Assembly: GCA_028279275.1 (NCBI GenBank)
Contig: JANQOB010000010.1
Coordinates: 55,536 to 119,535 of the forward strand
Length of the DNA: 64,000 bases
Direction: 5' to 3'
From: Gammaproteobacteria bacterium
GTDB taxonomy: Bacteria > Pseudomonadota > Gammaproteobacteria > UBA4575
Positions within the stretch are counted from its first letter, which is position 1; each line of letters begins with the position of its first letter. Below are positions 8,522 through 20,564 of the stretch, in pieces. Made by a program: the position numbers and the translations under genes. The notes under the pieces were generated by a model. That model ran no database searches, had not been told where the DNA came from, and saw nothing but the letters and a program-made list of their open reading frames with translations.

Positions 8522-9316
8522 ATGAATATCAATATTGTTAATAAATATGCAGGGCTCATCCCTGCTGCGGGACGTGCAAGTCGTTTACCAAACCTTAGTT
8601 GCAGTAAAGAAATTTATCCTGTACCAGCACCTGCCAAGAAGAATGTTCAGAAATTTACACCTGTGAGTTCTTATCTTATTCAATCTTATAAAATGGCAAG
8701 CGTTAATAACGTAAAGATGATTCTTCGTGAAGGCAAAGAAGACATTCTTGAAACTTTAGGAAATGGCCAGCGGTATGGCGTGCAGTTAAGTTATTTGTAT
8801 ACGAAGATTTTTTATGGTCCACCTTACAGTTTAGATGCAGCCTATTCAGATGTTAAAAACAAAATCGTTGCGATAGGATTTCCTGATATTTTGTTTACGC
8901 CTAGGGATGCATTTGTATCGCTTTTCAATAAACAAGAACAGACTCAAGCTGATGTTGTTCTAGGCCTATTTGTTGCGCCACACCCGCATAAAATGGATAT
9001 GGTTGAATTTGATTCAGCAGGAAACATCAAATGCATTCAAATTAAACCTTCACAATCTTCACTAAAATGGACTTGGATATTAGCGGTATGGTCACCTGTT
9101 TTTACTGAGTTTATGCATCAAAGTCTCAAGAAATTGTTGCCTGAATTTGAGTCAAAACAACGCCAGGAGTGTCATGTCGGGACAATTTTTCAATTCGCAT
9201 TAGAAGAGGGAATTCGTTTTGACTATGTGCATTTTGATGATGGTGAGTTGATAGATATTGGCACACCAGATGATTTGCATCGAGTTGAGCATTCATGCCC
9301 AGATTGGCTTAAATAG
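8522..9316 (+). CDS. Sugar-phosphate nucleotidyltransferase (RmlA/GalU-like)
   Basis: NTP-transferase of 264 residues that would couple a nucleoside triphosphate to a sugar-1-phosphate. The N-terminal nucleotide-binding loop is GLIPAAGRASRLPN (about 12-25) with the downstream lysine of SKEIYPVPA. A metal-site region reads IGFPDILF (about 118-126), and the C-terminus has the ELIDIGTPDDLHR block typical of glucose-1-phosphate thymidylyl- or uridylyltransferases. The sugar cannot be told from sequence. It is isolated from other sugar genes, though LPS or capsule precursor synthesis is the likely role. It ends close to the convergent RDD gene. Confidence 0.75.
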   Translation: MNINIVNKYAGLIPAAGRASRLPNLSCSKEIYPVPAPAKKNVQKFTPVSSYLIQSYKMASVNNVKMILREGKEDILETLGNGQRYGVQLSYLYTKIFYGPPYSLDAAYSDVKNKIVAIGFPDILFTPRDAFVSLFNKQEQTQADVVLGLFVAPHPHKMDMVEFDSAGNIKCIQIKPSQSSLKWTWILAVWSPVFTEFMHQSLKKLLPEFESKQRQECHVGTIFQFALEEGIRFDYVHFDDGELIDIGTPDDLHRVEHSCPDWLK

Positions 9317-9349
9317 ATTTTTTATTTAAAAAAAGCTTTTTCAAATACC

Positions 9350-9784
9350 TTAGTATTCGATTCTAACTAGTTTTGTTTTAGAGGCAATGTCGTGCCAAGT
9401 ACGGTGATTTTTATCCCACAGACTCCAAAGAAAACCAACACCGAAGATAGCCCATGAAATGATGGCTACAACAAAACGAATTAAACAACTCTTCCAAGAA
9501 ACAATCTCTCCATTTTCGGGTATGAGTTTGATTTTCCAAGTGCGCATTCCAAGTGTTTGCCCATTGTGTGTCCAAAACCAGGCAAAGAATATGAATGCAA
9601 CAAGAAAGATATACACCTGATATAAAAAGAAAAAAGGGCTTTCAGGTTTGATATCAAATGGAATTACTACTAAAAAAGATGCGACAAATAAAACGGTAAG
9701 TAATAAAAAGAAATCATAAAAGATTGCACCAAATCGTCTTAGTAATGAAACATGTTGCAGTGAAGAGGGGTTTTCAGAATTCAT
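9350..9784 (-). CDS. RDD family membrane protein
   Basis: A 144-residue protein with the RDD-domain pattern. The arginine/aspartate-containing first helix reads RRFGAIFYDFFLLL (about 15-28), followed by a second hydrophobic segment. The GQTLGMRTWKIKLI loop is the family's most recognisable motif, and a third helix ends in WSLWDKNHRTWHDIASKTKLV. The function of RDD proteins is mostly unknown (some act in Na+/H+ exchange or stress tolerance). It is convergent with the nucleotidyltransferase gene. Confidence 0.85.
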   Translation of the reverse strand: MNSENPSSLQHVSLLRRFGAIFYDFFLLLTVLFVASFLVVIPFDIKPESPFFFLYQVYIFLVAFIFFAWFWTHNGQTLGMRTWKIKLIPENGEIVSWKSCLIRFVVAIISWAIFGVGFLWSLWDKNHRTWHDIASKTKLVRIEY

Positions 9785-10024
9785 TTTTATTTGTAATAAC
9801 TATACAAAAGTTGATTTTATTATGTGAAATTCATAAACTTATAGTCAACGAACTAAGTATATCGATTTCAGTATTAGAAAAATCATAAAGATTGGTCAAT
9901 AACAATAATAAAACTGAAGTGAAATCGTAAGAATTAGCTAAAAAGAGGGAGCTAACTTGCAAAAATTTCAGCAAAATTATTCTTGCCTAAAGCCTAGTCG
10001 CGTGTCCTTTCCAGTAATTTCCTT

Positions 10025-10942
10025 ATGAGTAATTCTTCATTTACTTTGCCACCTGATCAACCTGTTATTGAGGCATTTCTTGATACTTTATGGGTGGAGC
10101 ATGGGTTAAGCGAAAATACATTATCTGCGTATCGTAATGATTTGTTAGGTTTGTCGAAGTGGTTGTCTAAAATGACAGTGAACATTACAGATGCCCGTCG
10201 TGACCATTTATTGGATTATTTATCCTACCGTGTGCAACAAGGCAGCATGCCACGTACTTCAGCAAGATTATTATCCAGTATTCGTCGTTTTTATCGTTAT
10301 CTTGTGCGACAAGGCGCTGTGCAGAAGGATCCCTCAGCGCAAATTGAATTTCCTAAATTGGGTCGTCCATTACCCGAAACTTTAACAGAAGAAGAGGTTG
10401 AGCGTTTGCTTGCGTCACCTAATACAAATAAGGCGCAAGGGGTGCGTGATCGTGCAATGTTAGAAGTACTTTATGCTTGTGGACTGCGTGTAAGTGAACT
10501 AATTGGCTTAACACTTAGTCAAGTGAATTTAAATCATGGTGTAATTCGAGTGACGGGTAAGGGCAATAAAGAACGTCTAATTCCTTTTGGAGAGCAAGCC
10601 AATGAATGGATTTCTAAATTCATAAACGAAGCACGAGCAGATTTGTTAAAAAACAATCGTCCTTGTGACGCATTATTTATTACTAATCGAGGTGCTGCGA
10701 TGACGCGTCAGGCATTTTGGCATTTGATTAAAAAACACTCGAAAAATGTAGGCATTACTAAGCATTTATCCCCGCATACGTTGCGACACGCGTTTGCAAC
10801 TCATTTATTAAACCATGGTGCAGACCTGCGTGTGGTGCAAATGCTATTGGGACATAGTGACCTGTCCACCACACAAATTTATACGCACGTTGCACAAGCA
10901 AGATTACAGGAGTTGCACCGCAAGCATCATCCCCGAGGCTAA
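10025..10942 (+). CDS. xerD: Site-specific tyrosine recombinase XerD
   Basis: Works with XerC at dif to resolve chromosome dimers at the division septum. The 305-residue protein has an N-terminal SAM-like core-binding domain (about 13-100) and the catalytic domain (about 115-295). The full active site is visible: R155 (CGLRVSEL), K179 (TGKGNKER), H251 and R254 (HTLRHAFATH), H277 (LLGHSDL) and nucleophile Y286 (TQIYTHV). The XerD assignment rests on sequence style and on the dsbC gene directly downstream, a conserved gammaproteobacterial pair. No dif-like site was noticed in the window. Confidence 0.92.
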   Translation: MSNSSFTLPPDQPVIEAFLDTLWVEHGLSENTLSAYRNDLLGLSKWLSKMTVNITDARRDHLLDYLSYRVQQGSMPRTSARLLSSIRRFYRYLVRQGAVQKDPSAQIEFPKLGRPLPETLTEEEVERLLASPNTNKAQGVRDRAMLEVLYACGLRVSELIGLTLSQVNLNHGVIRVTGKGNKERLIPFGEQANEWISKFINEARADLLKNNRPCDALFITNRGAAMTRQAFWHLIKKHSKNVGITKHLSPHTLRHAFATHLLNHGADLRVVQMLLGHSDLSTTQIYTHVAQARLQELHRKHHPRG

Positions 10943-11087
10943 AATAGCTTGCTGGGCGGCTAATTTGGTCACTCTAAAGGATGAAATTATTCTCTAGGAT
11001 TTGGGTCGTATATAGTATCCCTGTAATGGGCGTAAGCCTACATAGCTACCTCAATATTCATTTCATATTCAATTGGGAAATAACAGA

Positions 11088-11819
11088 ATGTATAAGTTGA
11101 TCATTTGTTTGATGTTGGTTTTATTTAGCTTGCAAATAGTTCTTGCGAGTGAGGCTGAAGATATTGCAAACATCAAGGAGCGATTAGAAAAATTAGCACC
11201 GCAAGAAAAGCCTGACTCAATTAAGCCCACTGCTATTAATGGCTTATATGAGGTTGTTTTTGGTTCTGAGATTTTTTATGTTTCCTCAGATGGTCGTTAT
11301 GTCATTCAAGGTGCATTATTGGATTTAAATACCAATGAGAATATGACCGAGACAACACGGACCGCGCTGCGCAAGAGGGGTATGAGTAAGCTTAAAGAAT
11401 CTGAAATGATTGTATTCTCGCCCGAAAAACCTCGTCACACACTAACAGTGTTTACGGATATCGATTGTGGTTATTGCAGAAAATTGCATTCTGAAATGGA
11501 TCAGCTAAATAGTTATGGTGTGAAAGTGCGTTATATGATGTTTCCACGGAGTGGTCCAAATACCCCATCTTTTCAGAAAGCTGTGAATGTTTGGTGCGCT
11601 AAAGACCAACAGGTGTCCATGACAAGGGCTAAGGCGGGTGAGAGTGTTCCTCAAGCTAATTGTGACCATCCTATCAGTGCACAGTTTAATGCTGGGCAAC
11701 AATTAGGTGTAACAGGAACCCCTGCATTATTATTGGATGATGGGACCTTGATTCCTGGTTATCGACCTGCAAAAGATTTAGCCACGATGCTGGATGAACA
11801 CGCGAAGAATAGCAAATAA
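11088..11819 (+). CDS. dsbC: Thiol:disulfide interchange protein DsbC
   Basis: Periplasmic disulfide isomerase kept reduced by DsbD. Counting from the ATG at 11088, a signal peptide (MYKLIICLMLVLFSLQIVLA) is followed by the dimerisation domain (about 25-80). The thioredoxin fold has active site CGYC (127-130) and cis-proline in TGTPALL. Two further cysteines (VWCAKD and ANCDHP) fit the structural disulfide of DsbC. A GGGAA lies 8 bases before the ATG. A TTG start 15 bp upstream is possible but would prefix the signal peptide with MGNNR. It lies downstream of xerD, as in E. coli and Pseudomonas. Confidence 0.92.
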   Translation: MYKLIICLMLVLFSLQIVLASEAEDIANIKERLEKLAPQEKPDSIKPTAINGLYEVVFGSEIFYVSSDGRYVIQGALLDLNTNENMTETTRTALRKRGMSKLKESEMIVFSPEKPRHTLTVFTDIDCGYCRKLHSEMDQLNSYGVKVRYMMFPRSGPNTPSFQKAVNVWCAKDQQVSMTRAKAGESVPQANCDHPISAQFNAGQQLGVTGTPALLLDDGTLIPGYRPAKDLATMLDEHAKNSK

Positions 11820-11827
11820 TTTTAGTT

Positions 11828-14800
11828 TCATACATTTAGCTCATAATCAGAATAATCATATATTGACTGAGTGGATGTAAACAGAATTGATGTGCGTATC
11901 GATTTGTTTGGATAAAGTTTTTTCACCGCGTTTTGATAAGCACTCATTTGGGATCGATACCGCTTGGTTAATTCGTGGATAGAAGTCGTTGTTGCCTCGC
12001 TTGTGGTTTTATAGTCAATTATCCAAGCAGTCGTTTTATCAATAATTATCTGATCAATGATGCGATAGAACACTTTATTGTTTTCTGTAAAGCTAATCGG
12101 AATTTCTTTTAGAATTTCTTTTGCATCTGTGCTTGAAAAAATCTCTTCTAGTTCTTTTGATTGAAAGCAGTTTTTTACTTCATCTAATGCACGTTCAAAA
12201 TTTGAATCACTTTCTTTTAAGCCTAATTCAGATTCGATAGTGATTCTTAATTTTTCAATGTCTGAATTATTTCGAAAAAAGTCTGGATCGGTGAGTTCAA
12301 ATATCTTATGTACAAGTGTTCCATACTCGGCTCTAGTGTCATTTATCGTCGCTTGTTTTGTATTTGCATCGATATCGTCTGCTTTAAGAAAAGCCTGGCT
12401 TAAGTCATAAGCATGATTTTGATATGGCTTATTATTTTCAATTTCGTTTTTTTGTGACTCTGGTTTCCGAGCAGTTCCAAATTTTATGCTTAAGGGTTTA
12501 CTATTAATATCTTGCTCAAATGCATTATTAATAATGGTGTGCCAAGAAGTTGAATGATGTTGTGCTGCAGTTCCACTAATAAATAAGTACTGTTTTGCAC
12601 GTGTTAATGCTACATATAGTAAGTTCAGTTCTTCCAGCTGTTCTTTATCATTTTTTTGATTGATTATTGATTGCGTATCTGTATCAATTTCGTTTTTGCG
12701 TCCTAGTATGAAAAATAATTCCGGCTGTAGAGCGTCTGAGGGCCACTGAATGATGGGTTGATAAGTAAAGGGTTTGTTTTTTTGTGGTCCTGTATCATAC
12801 AAAAATACTACAGGTGCTTCTAAGCCTTTTGCAGCATGAATAGTCATGATCTGCACAACATTTTCGTTTTGCTGTTGTAAGTTTCTCGATAGCGAAACAC
12901 CAGCATTTGGTTTTCGTAATGCATTTAAGAAAGACTGAACGCTAGAATACCTACCTGCATCTATATCTAAACTAAGTTGAAGCAGTGAAATAAGGTTATC
13001 TAATACTTGCGTTTTCGATTTACTGTTATCCTTCTTTGTGCAGCACGATGCATAACGTGATAGTAGATTAGTCTGAAAATATATTTGATCAAGTAAATCA
13101 TGAACTGGAAGCGTATTTGTCATTAGTTGCCAGTTATGAATCTGTTCTAGCGCAGATTTTGCTTTAGGGTTGGCCGAAGTTTCTGCATATTCGATAAGTT
13201 TTTCATGCAACGTATTTTGTTTTTGAATAGATATCTGCATCAATTCTTCATCTGAAAACGCATACAAGGGGCTACGCAACACTTGTGCAAGCGCTAAGTC
13301 ATTGTGAGGCTGGATTAAAAATGTCAGTAGAGCCAATATATCTTGAACTTCGAGTGCAGATAAAAAATCTTTTTCATAAGTGCTGTTGTAGGGGATGTTT
13401 TGCTCGCGCAAGGCAAGTTCAAGTTGTGCCAAATGTGTGCGGTTGCGAGCCAAAATCATGATATCGCTAAAATTAATTGCTCTTGCCCCAAATTGTTCAT
13501 TAATCGCAGTTGAATTACAGATTATTGTGTTTATTTTGTTTGCTACGCTTTGTCCTTCTAAATAATGACAATCGTATTCGACATTTTGCTTAGGATCTGT
13601 AAGTGGATTTCGAAAAGCTTTATGTTGAATAGCTTTTTCATCTAAATCATCAACTGTGATTAAAGAATCTACATGGACTTCTCCCCATAAATTTGATTGC
13701 ACGGCTTGATGAGTATTAAAGTTATTGAGCAAACTATTTTCTTGCGAAAATACTTGGTTAACAAAATTCACAATTGCTGGTGAGGAGCGAAATGATTCAT
13801 CCGTTTCGAGCAGATCAGCTTTAAGGTTTTGTTTAGCCCAATTTGCAGCATTAAATTGCAGCTCAGAATTTGCTCGGCGAAAGCCATAAATGGATTGTTT
13901 GGCATCGCCTACAAAAAATAAGCTTCTATGATTTTCACTAGAATCTATTGCTAGCTCATTTAGTAAGGGTGATATTAGTTTCCATTGAGTTGGGTTTGTG
14001 TCTTGAAACTCATCTATTAAAATGTGCTTAATGCGCTGATCCAGTTTGTACTGAACCCAAGCAGCATTTTCATGTTGGTTTAAAAGTAGATAGGTGTACC
14101 ACTCGAGATCATCAAAATCCAAAATATGTTGCTGGAATTTTAGCTCTTGATATTCTTGTACAAGGATATGCCCCGCAAAAAACCATGCCCGATTAAATTC
14201 ATATAAAGCTTGTTTCTTTTTATCATCAATGTATTCGAAAAGTTTTTCACAAATAATGTCATGTAGCTCAAGCAATTTATTCATTTTTTCATTGCCTAAG
14301 CTTTTTTCTAGTGCTTTGCTAGTCTTGAGTTTGCGCTTTTTTAATTCATTCGTTAAAAAAACATTAACGATCGCGTCCAAGTGTTGCTCTTCAAGCTGTG
14401 CGTTTTGTAAAAATATCGTTAGATTCTTGCAGTGGCGTAGATTTGTATCCGTTGGGTGTTGAGATAGATAAATAGAATACTTTTCAACGAGCGGCCTAAG
14501 AGAGTTCAAAAAATCCGATAAGCTAAAAGTTTGCTTGAATAATTTTTTGTATAGGCATGTATCGGCATAAGCAACGGGATCAGTTTGTAGCTCTGTAAAA
14601 CTCCACCAGTCACTCCTAGAGTCTATAAAGGTGTCAAGTAATGAGTTGACATTATTGACACTGTTGCCGTGTTCTAGAAGTATAAATAAAGCTTGTCTTA
14701 ACTCACTTTGATCTTTTGATTGTGCCTGTCTAAATAAGCGTTTTCGTGCTTCTTCTTTGAGCTCAAATGTGGTTTCAACTACTCGAAAGCCCGCAGGCAC

Positions 14801-15217
14801 ACCTGCATGAATTGCGAAACGTTTTAGAATATCCTGGCAAAATGCATGAAAAGTGGTAATTCGTATTTCATGCTCGGCAAATAATAATTCTTCATATAAG
14901 TTTCTCGCTTTTGATATGCTTACGTTATCATATGAATGCGAGAGATCTTTTAGCGTTTTCTGTAATTGTGAATCATCCACTGAAGCCCACTCGGCCAATA
15001 CTTTCATTAGTCGTTCTTGCATTTCTGCGGCTGCTTTGCGCGTGAAAGTAATGGCTAAAATTTGTGCAGGCTCAATTCCATTAAGCAATAGTTTTAATAT
15101 ACGGTGAACAAGAAGATACGTTTTACCACTTCCTGCAGAGGCAAATACTGCAATATTTGCATACGGATCTGTAGCGCGTTGGGTTTTGTTAATGTTACTA
15201 ATATTCGAGCCTGTCAT
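11828..15217 (-). CDS. AddA-like UvrD-family helicase with C-terminal PD-(D/E)XK nuclease
   Basis: A 1129-residue ATP-dependent helicase-nuclease for double-strand-break end processing. Helicase motifs appear in order: motif I FASAGSGKTYLL (K32), Ia AITFTRKAAAEM, motif II HILIDEFQDTNPTQW, motif III VGDAKQSIYGFR, motif V MTIHAAKGLEAPVV and motif VI LLYVALTRAKQYLF. The C-terminal ~130 residues carry a RecB-type nuclease: YGTLVHKIFEL, then WIIDYKTT supplying the catalytic D and K. The architecture is that of AddA or RecB. No AddB/RecC/RecD partner is in the window; in AddAB systems addB is usually adjacent. It is divergent from parE, 62 bp apart, and converges on dsbC. Confidence 0.82.
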   Translation of the reverse strand: MTGSNISNINKTQRATDPYANIAVFASAGSGKTYLLVHRILKLLLNGIEPAQILAITFTRKAAAEMQERLMKVLAEWASVDDSQLQKTLKDLSHSYDNVSISKARNLYEELLFAEHEIRITTFHAFCQDILKRFAIHAGVPAGFRVVETTFELKEEARKRLFRQAQSKDQSELRQALFILLEHGNSVNNVNSLLDTFIDSRSDWWSFTELQTDPVAYADTCLYKKLFKQTFSLSDFLNSLRPLVEKYSIYLSQHPTDTNLRHCKNLTIFLQNAQLEEQHLDAIVNVFLTNELKKRKLKTSKALEKSLGNEKMNKLLELHDIICEKLFEYIDDKKKQALYEFNRAWFFAGHILVQEYQELKFQQHILDFDDLEWYTYLLLNQHENAAWVQYKLDQRIKHILIDEFQDTNPTQWKLISPLLNELAIDSSENHRSLFFVGDAKQSIYGFRRANSELQFNAANWAKQNLKADLLETDESFRSSPAIVNFVNQVFSQENSLLNNFNTHQAVQSNLWGEVHVDSLITVDDLDEKAIQHKAFRNPLTDPKQNVEYDCHYLEGQSVANKINTIICNSTAINEQFGARAINFSDIMILARNRTHLAQLELALREQNIPYNSTYEKDFLSALEVQDILALLTFLIQPHNDLALAQVLRSPLYAFSDEELMQISIQKQNTLHEKLIEYAETSANPKAKSALEQIHNWQLMTNTLPVHDLLDQIYFQTNLLSRYASCCTKKDNSKSKTQVLDNLISLLQLSLDIDAGRYSSVQSFLNALRKPNAGVSLSRNLQQQNENVVQIMTIHAAKGLEAPVVFLYDTGPQKNKPFTYQPIIQWPSDALQPELFFILGRKNEIDTDTQSIINQKNDKEQLEELNLLYVALTRAKQYLFISGTAAQHHSTSWHTIINNAFEQDINSKPLSIKFGTARKPESQKNEIENNKPYQNHAYDLSQAFLKADDIDANTKQATINDTRAEYGTLVHKIFELTDPDFFRNNSDIEKLRITIESELGLKESDSNFERALDEVKNCFQSKELEEIFSSTDAKEILKEIPISFTENNKVFYRIIDQIIIDKTTAWIIDYKTTSEATTTSIHELTKRYRSQMSAYQNAVKKLYPNKSIRTSILFTSTQSIYDYSDYELNV

Positions 15218-15279
15218 GTGGCTAGCATACTGTCGTGATTAGGTTCCTACAATTATTAAAGTTTTACAAAGGAAACTGA

Positions 15280-17166
<1,887 letters not shown>

Positions 17167-17183
17167 TTTATTTGTGCGAGGTC

Positions 17184-17223
17184 AGGCTAGAGAAAAAGGG
17201 AAACATGGTGCAGTTATGATTTA
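17184..17223 (+). repeat. Diverged second copy of the parE 3' end
   Basis: The stretch from CTAGAGAAAAAG to TTATGATTTA repeats the last codons of parE plus bases after its stop (17133-17170), displaced by 53 bp and so out of frame. It would encode [14 protein letters not shown] against the real [14 protein letters not shown]. Of five base differences across these codons, four are synonymous (TTA/CTA, AAA/AAG, AAT/AAC, GTA/GTG). That spectrum suggests divergence under coding selection, as if the remnant of another parE allele was left after recombination. Confidence 0.7.
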
Positions 17224-17270
17224 CGACAGCTAGAAAATTAAAAAATGAATTATTGTAGAAAATTAAATCT

Positions 17271-19541
17271 ATGAGTGAAAATTTAGAAATGGACTTTGAG
17301 CAGTCCGAAGAGTTACCTATTCAGGAATTTGCTGAAAAGGCATATTTGGAATATTCCATGTATGTAATTCTTGACCGTGCATTGCCAAATATTGGGGATG
17401 GCTTGAAGCCGGTACAACGTAGAATTATTTATTCCATGTCAGAACTTGGTTTGTCAGCAGTTTCCAAACATAAGAAATCAGCTCGTACGGTAGGGGATGT
17501 TATTGGTAAATACCATCCTCATGGTGACAGTGCGTGCTACGAAGCTATGGTATTAATGGCACAACCATTTTCATATCGATATCCGCTTGTAGATGGTCAA
17601 GGCAATTGGGGTTCAACCGATGATCCTAAATCATTTGCAGCCATGCGCTATACCGAATCGCGCTTAACTAAATATGCAAAAGCTTTGTTGCAAGAACTGG
17701 ATCAAGGTACTGCAGAGTGGGTACCGAATTTTGATGGTACGTTATCTGAACCTAAAGTATTACCCGCTCGATTACCTAATGTATTATTAAATGGAGGAAT
17801 GGGAATTGCAGTGGGTATGTCAACCGATATCCCTCCACATAACATCAATGAAGTCGTGAATGCTTGTGTGCATTTGCTTGATCATCCCAAGGCAACGGTT
17901 GCTGAGTTATGTAAACATATTAAAGGCCCTGATTATCCTACTGGTGCAGAAATTATTTCCGATCCAAAGGAAATTAAAGAAATTTATGCAACAGGCACTG
18001 GTTCCGTGCGCATGCGTGCTGTCTATCAAAAAGAAGATTCCGATATTGTGATTACTGCATTGCCTCATCAGGTTTCTGGAGCAAAAGTTTTGGAACAGAT
18101 AGCACAACAAATGCAAGCCAAAAAATTGCCCATGGTGCAAGATTTGCGGGATGAATCTGATCATGAAAATCCAATTCGCATAGTAATTACTCCACGAAGT
18201 AATCGCATCAATATCGATGATTTAATGTCACACATTTTTGCAACGACTGATTTAGAAAAAAATTATCGTGCAAATTTAAATGTGATTGGTATTGATGGTC
18301 TCCCTCAGGTTAAAAATATACGCGATTTACTTAAGGAATGGCTGGAATTTAGAAAAGAGACGGTAAAAAAACGCCTGCAATGGCGTTTAGATAAAGTAGC
18401 TAAGCGATTGCACGAATTAGATGGACTTTTAATTGCATATTTAAATATAGATGAAGTCATAAAGATCATACGTAATGAAGATGAGCCAAAAGCTAAATTG
18501 ATGAAAAAATTTAAGCTTAGTGATGAACAAGCTGAATACATATTGAATTTACGTTTACGTAACTTAGCTAAAATTGAAGAAATTAAAATTAAAGCTGAGA
18601 AAAAAGAATTATCTGCAGAACGAAAAACACTGGAGCAAACGCTTAAATCAAGTGCACGTTTAAAAACTCTAATTAAGAAAGAGCTCAAACAAGATGCAGA
18701 AGAGTTTGGTGATGAACGTCGCTCTAAATTAATCAAACGTGAAGTGGCCACGGCGATAGATGAATCCAAGTTAGTGCCATCAGAAGCCATTACAGTTGTG
18801 TTATCTCAAAAAGGGTGGGTGCGGGCAGCCAAAGGTGTTGATGTTAACGCACGTGAACTCAATTATAAGTCTGGGGATGCATATCAAGCTCATGCTTTTG
18901 GAAAGTCAAACCAAAACGCATTGTTTATAGACTCACGAGGGCGATGTTATGCATTGCCTGCGCATACATTACCCTCGGCTAGGGGCCAGGGTGAACCTTT
19001 AAGTGGTAAATTGAAACCCGCAGATGGCGCCCAATTTGTTGGCGTGATGATGGGTGATCCCGAAGATTACTACTTGCTAGCAAGTAGTGCGGGTTATGGG
19101 TTTGTTGGCAAACTCGAGGATATGTTCACTCGTAATCGTTCAGGAAAAGCGATGCTATCCGTGCCTAAAGGTGCTCAAGCATTGCCACCTGTTCGGGTAA
19201 GGAACATTGACGAGGATTGGATAATATCCATAGGTTCTGCAGGCAATACGTTAGTCATCCCTTTAAACGAAATTCCGGTATTGCCAAAAGGAAAAGGTAA
19301 TAAAATTATCAATATTCCTAGCAAGAAAGTGGTAAGTGGTGAGGAATTCATGCGTGCGATAGCTTTGGTGCAAGATGGAGAAAGCCTTACACTGTATGCT
19401 GGAAAGCGTACTAAAAAAATGAAAGCTGACGAGATTGACACTTTTGTTGGGGAACGTGGTCAAAGGGGACTGAAGTTATCACAAGGATATCGGAATGTTG
19501 ATGCTATCGAAGTGCACATGGATGAAATAAAAGAGGAGTAA
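17271..19541 (+). CDS. parC: DNA topoisomerase IV subunit A
   Basis: Cleavage subunit of topoisomerase IV. The 756-residue protein has the winged-helix/tower core with the catalytic tyrosine in [10 protein letters not shown] (about residue 126). The quinolone-determining region reads [15 protein letters not shown], with Ser and Glu-type positions in the wild-type-like form (S/A). A coiled-coil tower covers about 370-480 and a C-terminal beta-pinwheel of degenerate blades covers about 500-740. The length matches ParC (GyrA is ~870 and has a GyrA-box QRRGGKG, which is absent). It follows parE and precedes htpX. Confidence 0.95.
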   Translation: MSENLEMDFEQSEELPIQEFAEKAYLEYSMYVILDRALPNIGDGLKPVQRRIIYSMSELGLSAVSKHKKSARTVGDVIGKYHPHGDSACYEAMVLMAQPFSYRYPLVDGQGNWGSTDDPKSFAAMRYTESRLTKYAKALLQELDQGTAEWVPNFDGTLSEPKVLPARLPNVLLNGGMGIAVGMSTDIPPHNINEVVNACVHLLDHPKATVAELCKHIKGPDYPTGAEIISDPKEIKEIYATGTGSVRMRAVYQKEDSDIVITALPHQVSGAKVLEQIAQQMQAKKLPMVQDLRDESDHENPIRIVITPRSNRINIDDLMSHIFATTDLEKNYRANLNVIGIDGLPQVKNIRDLLKEWLEFRKETVKKRLQWRLDKVAKRLHELDGLLIAYLNIDEVIKIIRNEDEPKAKLMKKFKLSDEQAEYILNLRLRNLAKIEEIKIKAEKKELSAERKTLEQTLKSSARLKTLIKKELKQDAEEFGDERRSKLIKREVATAIDESKLVPSEAITVVLSQKGWVRAAKGVDVNARELNYKSGDAYQAHAFGKSNQNALFIDSRGRCYALPAHTLPSARGQGEPLSGKLKPADGAQFVGVMMGDPEDYYLLASSAGYGFVGKLEDMFTRNRSGKAMLSVPKGAQALPPVRVRNIDEDWIISIGSAGNTLVIPLNEIPVLPKGKGNKIINIPSKKVVSGEEFMRAIALVQDGESLTLYAGKRTKKMKADEIDTFVGERGQRGLKLSQGYRNVDAIEVHMDEIKEE

Positions 19542-19615
19542 TATCTTGAGTTTTAATCATAAGGCTCCATATTTAAGCTATGCAGATCAATTTACAATTT
19601 TTTGAGGGTTAGTTA

Positions 19616-20500
19616 ATGGCGACTCGAATTTTTCTACTTATTGCAACTAATTTTGCAGTAATTGTTGTTTTAGGGATTGTGGCTCAGCTGATTGGGCTAG
19701 ATAAAATCATGGCTCAAAATGGCATGTCAGGTCAGCTGACAGGGTTGTTTATTATGTCTTTAATCATTGGTTTTGGCGGTTCATTTATTTCTTTGGCCAT
19801 GTCTAAATGGTTGGCGAAAAAATCAATGGGCGTGCATATGATCGAACAACCATCAAACGAAGTAGAGCGATGGTTGATCGAGACCGTACGACGTCAAGCC
19901 GAACAAGCCAAAATTGGAATGCCTGAAGTTGGAATTTTTGATACTCCTGAAGTAAATGCTTTTGCAACAGGAATGCGTCGTAATAATGCGATGGTTGCCG
20001 TCAGTACCGGATTATTAAATGCGATGAGCCGAGATGAAGCCGAAGCAGTGATGGCGCACGAGATTAGTCATGTTGCGAATGGAGATATGGTGACTATGGG
20101 TCTTATTCAAGGTGTACTGAATACTTTTGTAATTTTCTTGTCTCGTATTGTAGGCATCATTGTCGATAAAGTTGTGTTTAAGTCTAGAAGTGGTTTTGGA
20201 CCAGGATATTTGGTAGTCAGTATCGTCGCGCAAATCGTTTTAGGTATATTGGCGTCTATAATTGCTAGTTGGTACTCGCGTCGACGAGAATTTCGTGCAG
20301 ATGCGGGAGGCGCAGAGTTAGCTGGACGTGAAAAAATGGCAGCTGCTTTAGAGCGTCTTAAAGCTCAACACGAACCTCAAGAATTGCCAGGACAGCTTGC
20401 AGCGTTTGGAATCTCAGGTGGTATGAAAGATGGGCTTAGAAAATTATTTAGCACACATCCGCCACTAGAAGACCGAATTGCGGCCCTAAGAAATTACTAA
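19616..20500 (+). CDS. htpX: Membrane zinc metalloprotease HtpX
   Basis: Inner-membrane M48 protease acting in membrane-protein quality control alongside FtsH. In its 294 residues, two N-terminal helices (about 5-27 and 40-62) precede the zinc motif HEISH (H148, E149, H152). A second pair of hydrophobic segments (about 160-180 and 195-220) follows, with a third ligand in the [15 protein letters not shown] block (E~230). The C-terminus has the [13 protein letters not shown] ending. The usual position downstream of unrelated genes gives no operon information. Its stop codon lies inside a 13-bp tandem repeat. Confidence 0.95.
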   Translation: MATRIFLLIATNFAVIVVLGIVAQLIGLDKIMAQNGMSGQLTGLFIMSLIIGFGGSFISLAMSKWLAKKSMGVHMIEQPSNEVERWLIETVRRQAEQAKIGMPEVGIFDTPEVNAFATGMRRNNAMVAVSTGLLNAMSRDEAEAVMAHEISHVANGDMVTMGLIQGVLNTFVIFLSRIVGIIVDKVVFKSRSGFGPGYLVVSIVAQIVLGILASIIASWYSRRREFRADAGGAELAGREKMAAALERLKAQHEPQELPGQLAAFGISGGMKDGLRKLFSTHPPLEDRIAALRNY

Positions 20501-20530
20501 GGGAAATTACTAAGGGAGATTATTAAGGGA
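20492..20530 (+). repeat. Three 13-bp tandem repeats at the htpX stop
   Basis: Three consecutive copies of AATTACTAAGGGA (third copy GATTATTAAGGGA). The first copy contains the last codon and stop of htpX. The repeat is non-coding beyond that and looks like replication slippage. Confidence 0.85.
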
Positions 20531-20564
20531 AATAGCTAGACTGTTAATCTACAAAAATATTCGT

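Noticed and set aside
11073..11087. TTG start for dsbC
   Set aside because: It would put five polar residues before the signal peptide; the ATG at 11088 has a suitably spaced GGGAA.
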